Source: JBAWAP01 sp049589355 (lineage in GTDB: Bacteria; Chloroflexota; Anaerolineae; VGOG01). From it: DNA of 13,719 bases. The stretch lies in the NCBI GenBank assembly GCA_049589355.1, contig JBAWAP010000030.1, positions 1-13,719 on the forward strand, in the 5' to 3' direction. Both the position numbers and the translations under genes were made by a program. The notes beneath the pieces are model-generated. The model did not search any database, had not been told where the DNA came from, and saw only the letters and a program-made list of their open reading frames with translations. Below are positions 1-6,568 of the stretch, in pieces (position 1 is the stretch's first letter; each line of letters opens with the position of its first letter).

Positions 1-2
1 TT

Positions 3-191
3 TTCGCTTTCGTAATCTGGTTTAGGGCGCTGCAGAGGATGGAAGCCAGTCGGACGGCAAGCTTCGTCTATTTAGAGCCCCTGTTTGGAGTGTCTTTTAG
101 CAAGCTGCTCTTGGATGAGCCGATTACGCTGGCCCTTCTAATCGGCGCTGCCTTGCTCGTCAGCGGGGTCTATTTGATTAACCTTGACTGA
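3..191 (+). CDS. DMT superfamily (EamA-type) transporter, C-terminal fragment
   Basis: Partial gene, open at the left window edge. The last 62 residues are readable in frame 3 and end in TGA at 189-191. They show the usual end of an EamA/RhaT-type drug/metabolite transporter: a helix, the stretch ASRTASFVYLEPLFGV (the family commonly has A-S-x-x-x-x-L-x-P-V at the start of the ninth helix), the loop LLLDEPITL, and a last hydrophobic helix ending GVYLINLD. The family are 10-helix inner-membrane carriers or exporters of small metabolites. The substrate cannot be told from this piece. It lies 39 bases ahead of the next plus-strand gene and may share a transcript with it. Confidence 0.85.
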   Translation, partial: FAFVIWFRALQRMEASRTASFVYLEPLFGVSFSKLLLDEPITLALLIGAALLVSGVYLINLD

Positions 192-230
192 CCTACCGCC
201 TCTGTTTCCGAGGCAGGAAGGCTGGCCTGA

Positions 231-932
231 ATGAGCCTGATAGGCGTTGTTTTGAAGCTGAGCTACCAATTGTGCCGCCACCGCCTAGGCCCTCTGCGCT
301 TAAACCTCGTGCCGCTGCTCTTTGCCCTGGCCAGTGGTTTGATCTGGAGAGCTGGCGGACTGACGGGGGAGCAGGCCGTTTTGATCATTGTCCTCTGTTT
401 GGCCCTCGTTTTGGTTTCGTTATTGGCCAAGCGGCAGGGTTTCATCATCTTTCGCAGGAGCAGGAGGACGCTTTCCCCATCTCCAGACCATCCTGAGCGT
501 TCGACTGAACGCTCCCGCCGAAGGCTAGTGCCCGACGAGAAAGTTGCCGTCCGAGCCACCGGCCTATTTGAGGTTCGAGATGAGCGGCACTATTTCGTGG
601 AGGCTACCGCTGACTTTGCTACCATGGAGACCAGGGAGCACATCCTGATGGCCAGGATGCTTGATTCACGCTTCCTGGTCGGCGCGCCCAAAGATGATGT
701 CGGCTGGTGGTACGTATTCTTCAAGCCGCACATGATCAGTGAGATCGGAGTAGGCGAAGTCCACTTTGGCCTGAGAGCTCGCCCAGCCATCAAGCTAAGA
801 TACAGGACCAAGGAAGGAAAGGTCGAGCCCGTTTATCTCTCTTTCGATGATCTCCTTCAGATGCAGCGAGTTTTGGAAGACCTGCGTCACGATGCCGAGA
901 TTAAGCCCCAGTCCGTAGATCAGCCCGTGTAG
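231..932 (+). CDS. Unrecognised membrane protein with two N-terminal helices and a cytoplasmic-looking domain
   Basis: A 233-residue protein that I do not recognise. Residues about 23-40 and 48-66 form two hydrophobic segments, followed by the basic stretch KRQGFIIFRRSRR. A low-complexity, charged linker covers about 80-103. The soluble part (104-225) is rich in predicted strands, including GWWYVFFKP and HFGLRARPAIKLRY, and ends in a helix LLQMQRVLEDLRHDAE. Alternating strands closed by one helix would fit a PH-like fold, but this is only a guess. The ATG at 231 is the first in frame and has a weak purine-rich AGGCAGGAAG 10 bases upstream. The linker DNA carries a small palindrome (495-514). 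The last 13 bases overlap the convergent beta-helix gene. Confidence 0.6.
   Translation: MSLIGVVLKLSYQLCRHRLGPLRLNLVPLLFALASGLIWRAGGLTGEQAVLIIVLCLALVLVSLLAKRQGFIIFRRSRRTLSPSPDHPERSTERSRRRLVPDEKVAVRATGLFEVRDERHYFVEATADFATMETREHILMARMLDSRFLVGAPKDDVGWWYVFFKPHMISEIGVGEVHFGLRARPAIKLRYRTKEGKVEPVYLSFDDLLQMQRVLEDLRHDAEIKPQSVDQPV
495..514. repeat. Short inverted repeat inside the linker of the 231-932 gene
   Basis: GAGCGTT (495-501) and AACGCTC (508-514) form a perfect 7-bp inverted repeat with a 6-base loop. The surrounding bases CATCCTGAGCG...CGCCGAAGG look like the scattered CATCCTGAGC/GAAGGATG palindromes found in many bacterial genomes. The stretch is translated as part of the low-complexity linker (residues about 87-97). 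Whether it is an inserted repeat or chance is not known. Confidence 0.35.
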
Positions 933-2329
933 CTCTTCATGACGAGGGGCAGGTAGATGGCGTAGCGATGGTACTCATCGGCGCCGATGTCCACCCCCGC
1001 GCCCATGGGCCTGGGGTCGTTGTCTATGTCAGTGGTGACTCCGGCGTCGGTGCCAGCATCAATGCAGGGCGAGCCTGCTCGCAGGTGATAGTCCCACCCG
1101 GCGGGGTTTATGAAGAGCGGGTCGCCGATGACAGCATTGGTGCTGTTAATGACGCCGCGGCCGCCGGTGTCGTTAGTGTTGCCATAGAAGAGAGTGTACC
1201 TGGCAGTGGCAGTGCTGCTGCCCCCGTTATAGATGCCATAAGTGTGGCTGACGACGATATTGTTGGTCAGGGTGAGGGTGGAGTAGCCAGTCAAGTATAC
1301 CCCCTCTCCACCACTGCCCAGATTGTTCTGAGCGATGGTGTTGTTGACCAACTCACCATTAGAAGTCCAAATACCGTTGCTGCCATAAACGTACAACCCA
1401 CCTCCGGCGGTGTTGGCGTAGTTCTGGGCGATGACGTTGTTGGTCAGCGTGAAAGGGCCAGTGAATTCAATGTAGAGGCCACCGCCGGAGCTTTGGGCTG
1501 TGGGGCTGACAACAGCCGTGTTGCCGACGATTTGGTTTCCGTTGAAGGTCACGCCATCGCTATCGTGGAGATAAATGGCGGCGCCGCCTCGGCCAGCGGT
1601 GTTGTTGATGACCTCGTTCCCACTAACCTTGACGGCGCTCGAATAGAAACAAAGACCGCCGCCCAGGCCATAGTATGTTGTGCTGGCGGTGTTGGAGAGC
1701 ACCCGGTTGCCGCTGATGATGGCCGAGGCCGAGGCATTGGACAGGTAGATGCCGCCGCCCTTGCCCCAGGGAGTCGTGCCCATGTAAGCGATGTTATTGG
1801 TGATGATGTTGTTCCGGATGACGGGGCTGGCATCTGAGCTTAAGATGCCACCTCCCACTCCGCCCTGGTTATTGGCGTTACCCCCGGTAATGACGAAGCC
1901 ATCAATGGTGGGGGAGATGTTGCCGGAGATGTACACCACCCGCCCGTTGCGTTGGGCGTCCAGCGTGCTGGGGTAAATGTTCGGATCGCAGGTGGTGAAG
2001 CCGTCATTCCAGCCACCCAGCAACGTCACCGTCTTGTTGATGGCGGCCACCGTGCCTGCCGCGTCAGTATAGGTGCCCGTGGCCACCCGTATTTCATCGA
2101 AGGGGTCGGCCACGTCAATGGCCCGCTGGACGGTGCGGCAGCGGTCGGCGATGCTGTCGCACAGCTTGCTGTCGTCCCCGTCGGGGGCCACGTAGCGAAT
2201 GCCTGCATCGGCCCGGGCTGGGATCATCGCCACCAGCCAGAGGGCCAACAGCAGGCCCGCCAGTCCTATGACCAGGGCCAGGCGCGCAAGCCGATACCGC
2301 ACGAGTCGAGTAACGCTGGAAATCTTCAT
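920..2329 (-). CDS. Secreted right-handed beta-helix protein (choice-of-anchor Q type) with C-terminal YLPLVMK motif
   Basis: About 469 residues. An N-terminal signal peptide has basic residues, then a hydrophobic core ALVIGLAGLLLALWLVAM and a likely cleavage after ARA or ADA. After it comes YVAPDGDD, a Cys pair, and VQRAIDVADPFDEIRVATGTY, the usual opening of polymorphic-outer-membrane/choice-of-anchor Q beta-helix proteins. From about residue 140 to 385, repeated turns such as ISGNRVLSN, VSGNEVINNTA, FNGNQIVGNTA, LTNNVIAQNYA and LTNNIVVSHT form a parallel beta-helix of about ten coils. GDPLFIN, SPCIDAGTD, DNDPRPMG and VDIGADEY close the domain as in the family. The protein ends IYLPLVMKSYTG, a motif shared with both proteases of this window. 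Role: probably surface adhesion or polysaccharide binding or cleavage; no lyase residues could be assigned. Start: AGGAGG lies 7 bases from ATG 2329 but only 4 from GTG 2332, so ATG is preferred. Confidence 0.85.
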   Translation of the reverse strand: MKISSVTRLVRYRLARLALVIGLAGLLLALWLVAMIPARADAGIRYVAPDGDDSKLCDSIADRCRTVQRAIDVADPFDEIRVATGTYTDAAGTVAAINKTVTLLGGWNDGFTTCDPNIYPSTLDAQRNGRVVYISGNISPTIDGFVITGGNANNQGGVGGGILSSDASPVIRNNIITNNIAYMGTTPWGKGGGIYLSNASASAIISGNRVLSNTASTTYYGLGGGLCFYSSAVKVSGNEVINNTAGRGGAAIYLHDSDGVTFNGNQIVGNTAVVSPTAQSSGGGLYIEFTGPFTLTNNVIAQNYANTAGGGLYVYGSNGIWTSNGELVNNTIAQNNLGSGGEGVYLTGYSTLTLTNNIVVSHTYGIYNGGSSTATARYTLFYGNTNDTGGRGVINSTNAVIGDPLFINPAGWDYHLRAGSPCIDAGTDAGVTTDIDNDPRPMGAGVDIGADEYHRYAIYLPLVMKSYTG

Positions 2330-2336
2330 CACAGAT

Positions 2337-2342
2337 CCTCCT
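2337..2342 (-). promoter_or_regulatory. Shine-Dalgarno AGGAGG of the beta-helix gene
   Basis: A perfect AGGAGG on the minus strand, 7 nt ahead of ATG 2329 and 4 nt ahead of the in-frame GTG 2332. The spacing decides for the ATG. Confidence 0.7.
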
Positions 2343-2395
2343 TAATTGTTTTTGGTTCGCCCCTCCTCCTATCGAGGTAGTGATGGAAACCCACC

Positions 2396-3745
2396 CTACT
2401 CGGCCGCCCCAAAACGCCGGATCAACTCCCCAATGTACCTGATGCCCTCGAAGTAATCAGCCAGGCGGATGTTCTCGTTGGGGGCGTGGACATTAGCGCC
2501 GGGATAGCCGATGCCGGCCAGGACGGCTGGAATGCCCAGAGCTTCGGAGAGGGGATACATTGGGCCGCTGCCTGCCATCGTGGGGTAGATCACGGGCTGC
2601 TGGCCGTAGACAGCCTCCGCTGCTGCCACAGCCGCCTGTGCTATCGGCGCATCCAATGGTGCCCGGGCCGAGCGTTCGCCAACCCCAGGGACGATCTCAA
2701 TGTTCTCGAAGCCCCGGCGATCAAGATGTTGGCGCAGCAACTGCAACACTAGCTCTGGGGTCAGGTTTGGCACCAATCGGAAGTCTAGCTTGGCCGTGGC
2801 CGTGCTGGGCAGCACCGTCTTCGAGCCCTCCTCGATGTAGCCGCTCCTGAAGCCGCAGATAGTGCAGGTGGGTTCATAAAGGTGTTTTTTCAGGGCCTCA
2901 ACCCCCGAGAGCCCTCGGATGAACTCAGGGATGCCGAAATTTTCCTTGATCTTCTCCTCTTCAAAGGGGATGGCCTCCAGAATGTTCATGTCCGCCGCGC
3001 TAGGCTCCGCCACGTGGTCCATGAAGCCATAAATGGTGATGTGGTCATCTTCATCTTTCAGCGTGGAGAGGGCCCAGACCAAGCGCCAGGCGGGATTGGG
3101 CACTATCGTCGCCAGAGAGGAGTGAAGGTCGCTTTGGGCTCCCCTGGCCCGCAACTCCAGGTAGGCGATGCCTTTTAGACCCAAGGAGATGACAAAGCGC
3201 TCGGCCTCGTCCTTGCCGCCTGACTCCCAGAGGCAGCCATCGGCGGCCAGGATGGCCTGGTGCGCGGCGGCAAAGGAAGTCAGATGTGGGCTTCCAACCT
3301 CCTCCTCCCCCTCGACGACGAATTTTATCCTCAGGGGCAGTTCACCGAAAGCCGCCCGATAAGCTTCTATGGCCTGGATGCGGGCCATGAGATTACCCTT
3401 GTTGTCGGCCGCGCCGCGGGCGTAGAACTTCCCTTCACGAATGGCAGGCTCAAAGGGTGGCGATTCCCACTCCTCCAGAGGGTCTGGTGGCTGGACGTCG
3501 TAGTGGTTATAGATGAGGAGGGTGCGCTCCCCCTGGCCAAGCTCGGCGAAGACCACCGCTGGGCCATCATCCACTGGCATGAGGCGCACCTCCGCACCCA
3601 GCCTCTCCAGCCGAGCTCTCACTAACTCTGCCATTTCCTCCAGACCCACGTTTTGAGTGGAGATGCTGGGCTGGCGGCAGAACTCCTTCAACTCCTCGAT
3701 GAAACGCTCGGCGTTGTCCTCGACGTAGGCGTTAAACTGTTCCAC
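2396..3745 (-). CDS. M20 family metallo-dipeptidase
   Basis: A 449-residue zinc peptidase of the M20 dipeptidase/carnosinase-like group, which hydrolyses dipeptides or small acylated amino acids. No signal peptide is present, so it is cytoplasmic. Visible family motifs: IYNHYDVQP with metal ligand H81 and D83, RGAADNKGN with bridging D114, and EGEEEVGSP with catalytic E148 and metal ligand E149. GLKGIAYLELR follows, then the lid-domain SDLHSS with H208, and near the end GANVHAPNENIR with the last metal ligand H420. The ligand that is often Asp (before the GLRG-like turn) appears to be E174 in CLWESGG, which may be a subgroup trait. GTG start at 3743-3745, with AAAGGAG 5 bases upstream (3751-3757). 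It lies 81 bases after the protease gene 3827-6358 and 63 before the beta-helix gene. Use of peptides released by the secreted proteases is a reasonable inference. The true substrate is unknown. Confidence 0.93.
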   Translation of the reverse strand: MEQFNAYVEDNAERFIEELKEFCRQPSISTQNVGLEEMAELVRARLERLGAEVRLMPVDDGPAVVFAELGQGERTLLIYNHYDVQPPDPLEEWESPPFEPAIREGKFYARGAADNKGNLMARIQAIEAYRAAFGELPLRIKFVVEGEEEVGSPHLTSFAAAHQAILAADGCLWESGGKDEAERFVISLGLKGIAYLELRARGAQSDLHSSLATIVPNPAWRLVWALSTLKDEDDHITIYGFMDHVAEPSAADMNILEAIPFEEEKIKENFGIPEFIRGLSGVEALKKHLYEPTCTICGFRSGYIEEGSKTVLPSTATAKLDFRLVPNLTPELVLQLLRQHLDRRGFENIEIVPGVGERSARAPLDAPIAQAAVAAAEAVYGQQPVIYPTMAGSGPMYPLSEALGIPAVLAGIGYPGANVHAPNENIRLADYFEGIRYIGELIRRFGAAE

Positions 3746-3826
3746 GTTTTCTCCTTTCTGCTATTTTCGACTTATGGTTCCGTTGCAGGTCCAAGGACCA
3801 TCCCGTCCCTCGTAGGGCGAACTGAA
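3746..3826. other. Short intergenic gap, protease to M20 peptidase
   Basis: 81 bases. Apart from the M20 ribosome binding site, it holds only small inverted repeats (CCCT-cgt-AGGG and GGTCC-aa-GGACC). Neither is followed by a T run, so no terminator is called. No clear promoter is seen. Confidence 0.4.
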
Positions 3827-6358
3827 TCAGCGTGCGAACATGTCTAACCGCCGGCCGGCATCCAACCATGGTCCACGTCGGTCATGTCCCGCTGTCCTCA
3901 TGACATTGAGGATTGACTCAGACGGTGCTACACTCGTGGCCGTGCCCGTTGGAGCGGCTGAAGCAGCAGAGCCGGTGTAGTTGATAATCAACTGCGGCGG
4001 GTAAGGCCCTTCCTTGGTAGAGAACGCTCGCCACGAGGAATCGGAGCCAGAGTGTTCAGGACCACGAACCATAATCCCATAATTAGGCTGCGAACCGTTG
4101 ACCCAGGCCTGGACTAGCGCTGTCACGTTGAAGTCATACCATCCCCAGGCGTCTTCCTTTACTGAGTTGGAGCCGTAGGCCTCCTGACATGACGGCTTAT
4201 TATGCCAAGTCACAGCCATCTCGGCCCAGCCTGAGCCGACGCGGTAGGCCGTGATGGTGCGGTAGCGATTAGGGTAGTCCCAGGATTCAATTAGATAAAG
4301 CTTCAGGGAGGCACTGGCGATTTGTGTCCCCGCTGGTATGCCAGCTAGATCGAATTGGACCAAGCTACGCACGGTCTTGCCATCAGGGTCGAGATAATCG
4401 TCGTAGCCTGCCCACATGTCGCTGGTATAGCCGTAGTTCTCGTCAGGGTAGCCCTGAAGTACAGTGGTGTCCGCGACGGAGTAAAACTTGCTTGGCGGCT
4501 GATGAACACTGACCGACTGGACGTTACTCCAGCCGCTATTTCCCCAGGAGTTGCTCGCCTTCACACGGTAGTAGTACGTCCCTATCTCCTTGTCACTCGT
4601 TGTCCAGGACGTCCCGGAGCCGGTGTACCGCGTCGTTGGGCTGGAGAAGGCGGGATTGTCATCTTCCTCCAAGGTATAGCTCGTAGCCCTTGCTGCTGGA
4701 TTCCAACTTACCGTGTAGTTGCCATCTCCATCCGGGTTGCTGATATCGTGTAACACTGGGACATCAGGGATAGGAGGCCAGACTTTCATGATGATGGGGA
4801 AGTAGATTGTGGAGCCGGGCAGTGGCGTGCCTGTTGGCGTCGGTGTCCCCATCGTCGGAGTGGGCGTCGTGGTCGGAGTAGCTGTCTGTGTTGGCGGCGG
4901 TGTGAGTGTGCCCGAAGTACGCAAGCGGATGGCTACGTCAGCATGGTAATCCACTCCCACGTCCTGCCACGAGCCGGCGTTGCCTGAGCAACTAAGATAC
5001 GTGCGCCCTGTCTCATTTGGGCCCTCAGTATCAACCGCGACGGGATAATTGTAGCTATCATTGGTGAACTTCACCACCGCAATGACGTCGTCGCCATGGG
5101 TCACCGTCAAAGGCGGATCCACCACGACCCCGTGGTAGCCCGCTTCATAGAACGAGTTGTCCAGGTCACTCCACAGCAAGTTGCTGTGCGTCGTCCCGTC
5201 GAAGTCGTCGTAGATGTACACGTCAATGTCGGTTGTCTTGTCCGTGGTCCAGAACTCCACGCGCGTGACGTATGTATCGCCCGAAGGGATGAATTTGCAT
5301 AGACCCCAGCCAGTCGTTGAGCTGCTGCACCCCCGTTGGCTCCACCACCCGGCCTCGTCGTAGTACATGATGTCACCGTCGGGGTCGTAGTCCTGCCAGG
5401 CGTAGATAGACGAGGAGTCCGTGCCGATGCTGGCCGAGCCATAGGCGATGTAAAAGTAGCCGTCGTCCCCCCAGTCGGCTCCCCAACTGTTCTTCACGAT
5501 CCAGCCGCCCGTGCCTCCCGCGTGAGATAGGTCGTCGTCCCAGCCGACGATCAGCACGGCGTGGTTGGGGGAATCTGTTCCCGGATAGTAGAGCGTGTAG
5601 GAACCGTCATAGCTCCCGAACTCCGTCTCCCAGGCGTCGCCGTTGCCCGCATATATTGTGACATAGACCGGACCATACGTCTGAATGTAGCCCTTGAGCA
5701 CATTCGTATCAGGCACCTCGTACGATATATACCTCCAGTCCAGCAGCGTCTTTATGTACGGACAGGTGTCATTGCAGTTGACGTCACGGTCCACGTACGG
5801 GTCGCACCATTCCAGCACCGTGCCTTTTTGGGAGAACAAATTGGCGAGCATGAAGTAGTTACCCCCATCGCAACTGCCCCATCGGCTTCCAGGAGGGTAC
5901 TCGAAGTTATTTAGCTCTTCCCAGTTGCATTCCTTTGCATTGTTCTCTGAAAAGTCATAGGTGCCAGCGCCGTCAATCTGTAGCTTGGATTCGAAGTTCG
6001 CGAGGGAGGCAAAGGTGAAGCACGAGCCGCAACTGCCTTGGTTCTGCACCCGAGTGACCACGCCTTGCTGGCGCCAATCCCATTTGCTGGGCAGAGCCGC
6101 AGCGCTAACCTCCTCGGGCATTCTGTCTCCCTTCAAATGAGATAGGTCCATCGGCGGCGGTATGTAACCTGTGTGGGAAGGTGGCGGCTTCAGCGGCGGC
6201 GTGGGCGCTAGCTGGCCCACAGGCCCTGGCGATGGGGGTAGTGGCCCAACGGCGAAGACCCCTCCGCTGGCGTTCAGCACCAGCAGCAATAAAATGCCGA
6301 CCAAAATCGTTGTCCTTAGAGCAAACACCAGCTTAGGTCTTGCCTTGTTGCTTTTCAT
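3827..6358 (-). CDS. Secreted papain-like (C1A) cysteine protease with lectin-like, FN3 and DNRLRE domains
   Basis: 843 residues. Signal peptide 1-36 (basic start, core TTILVGILLLLVL, cleavage probably after VFA). A proline-rich pro-region (about 38-75) ends with DLSHLKGD; no ERFNIN-type propeptide is seen. The C1A domain starts at LPSKWDWR (about 89) and keeps the full catalytic set: oxyanion Q107, nucleophile C113 in GSCGSCF, H266 in NHAVLIVGWD and N290 in KNSWG. Papain's Trp after the Cys is Phe here. Residues about 330-482 look like the lectin-like module that often follows C1 peptidases (Pfam Lectin_like, from memory). A Thr/Pro linker (486-515), the motif IYFPIIMK (518-525), an FN3 domain (about 530-620) and a DNRLRE/CBM96-like domain (about 626-796) follow. 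The last 47 residues are a linker plus a basic tail of no known type. Start ATG 6358 is preceded by GGGAG/GAGG. It is a paralogue of 6569-9394. Likely an extracellular protease held on polysaccharide or cell surface (inference). Confidence 0.92.
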   Translation of the reverse strand: MKSNKARPKLVFALRTTILVGILLLLVLNASGGVFAVGPLPPSPGPVGQLAPTPPLKPPPSHTGYIPPPMDLSHLKGDRMPEEVSAAALPSKWDWRQQGVVTRVQNQGSCGSCFTFASLANFESKLQIDGAGTYDFSENNAKECNWEELNNFEYPPGSRWGSCDGGNYFMLANLFSQKGTVLEWCDPYVDRDVNCNDTCPYIKTLLDWRYISYEVPDTNVLKGYIQTYGPVYVTIYAGNGDAWETEFGSYDGSYTLYYPGTDSPNHAVLIVGWDDDLSHAGGTGGWIVKNSWGADWGDDGYFYIAYGSASIGTDSSSIYAWQDYDPDGDIMYYDEAGWWSQRGCSSSTTGWGLCKFIPSGDTYVTRVEFWTTDKTTDIDVYIYDDFDGTTHSNLLWSDLDNSFYEAGYHGVVVDPPLTVTHGDDVIAVVKFTNDSYNYPVAVDTEGPNETGRTYLSCSGNAGSWQDVGVDYHADVAIRLRTSGTLTPPPTQTATPTTTPTPTMGTPTPTGTPLPGSTIYFPIIMKVWPPIPDVPVLHDISNPDGDGNYTVSWNPAARATSYTLEEDDNPAFSSPTTRYTGSGTSWTTSDKEIGTYYYRVKASNSWGNSGWSNVQSVSVHQPPSKFYSVADTTVLQGYPDENYGYTSDMWAGYDDYLDPDGKTVRSLVQFDLAGIPAGTQIASASLKLYLIESWDYPNRYRTITAYRVGSGWAEMAVTWHNKPSCQEAYGSNSVKEDAWGWYDFNVTALVQAWVNGSQPNYGIMVRGPEHSGSDSSWRAFSTKEGPYPPQLIINYTGSAASAAPTGTATSVAPSESILNVMRTAGHDRRGPWLDAGRRLDMFAR
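4784..4807 (-). other. IYFPIIMK motif within the protease
   Basis: Encodes residues 518-525, directly after the Thr/Pro-rich linker and before the FN3 domain. It matches IYLPLVMK at the C-terminus of the beta-helix protein and VYLPTILK in the second protease. Similar motifs end many exported Chloroflexota proteins (from memory). Function unknown. Confidence 0.6.
4913..6358 (-). repeat. Duplicated protease segment, copy 1
   Basis: Encodes residues 1-482 of the first protease and aligns end to end with residues 1-486 of the neighbouring gene (7937-9394). In the 92 residues starting at LPSKWDWR I count 22 differences. Similarity stops at the Thr/Pro linker. Confidence 0.85.
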
Positions 6359-6377
6359 TATCCTCTCCCTTTGAGTA

Positions 6378-6483
6378 ACTGCTCAGCCCGTGTCATTGCG
6401 AGGAGCGTTTTTTGCGACGAAGCAATCGCCTCCTTGCGGCATGGGGATTGCTTCGCTTCGCTCGCAATGACAGCCTGAGTAGT
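6378..6483. repeat. Palindromic intergenic repeat (TGTCATTGCGAG type)
   Basis: TGTCATTGCGAG (6391-6402) is perfectly inverted as CTCGCAATGACA (6461-6472). Inside lies a second inverted pair, GAAGCAATC (6419-6427) and GATTGCTTC (6446-6454). Outside, ACTGCTCAG (6378-6386) matches the inverse of CTGAGTAGT (6475-6483) at 8 of 9 positions. Elements with these ends are scattered in many bacterial genomes and resemble REP or MITE-type non-coding repeats (from memory). In the transcript of the two proteases it would form a long, imperfect hairpin 20 bases ahead of the downstream protease start. It could slow transcription, stabilise the upstream message or simply be a mobile remnant. Confidence 0.8.
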
Positions 6484-6527
6484 CACCCCTTTGAAGCTAT
6501 TCTCTAGTCGTTCACTTGAGCCTTCCA

Positions 6528-6561
6528 GGCAGCTTGCATCTGGGCGGCAAGCTCGGCTGCC
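6528..6561 (-). other. Hairpin just after the stop of the upstream protease gene
   Basis: On the minus strand, GGCAGCCGAGCTTGC and GCAAGCTGCC can pair as a 10-bp stem with a bulge of a few bases and a 9-base loop, starting 7 bases after the TAA at 6569-6571. No T run follows, so it is not a classical intrinsic terminator. The same bases also read as a coding-like helix in another frame (see findings). Confidence 0.35.
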
Positions 6562-6568
6562 TTATCCC

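Noticed and set aside
968..1837. Long open frame (289 codons) on the plus strand opposite the beta-helix gene
   Set aside because: It lies wholly inside a well-supported gene and has a monotonous Val/Ala/Gly/Asp composition, no ribosome binding site and no recognisable motif. It is a shadow of the Asn/Thr/Gly-rich beta-helix coding strand.
3785..3825. Small inverted repeats after the first protease gene as a terminator
   Set aside because: The stems are 4-5 bp and there is no T run on the transcribed side.
4814..4903. Repetitive Thr/Pro codons (and the linkers of 6569-9394 and 13652-13719) as a tandem repeat or CRISPR-like array
   Set aside because: The units are irregular codons for Thr and Pro within long reading frames. 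There are no spacers and no constant repeat length, so they are protein linkers.
6411..6440. AAGGAGG followed by TTG inside the palindromic repeat, a possible small gene
   Set aside because: It gives only about ten codons and is part of the repeat's internal sequence. Coincidence is the simpler reading.
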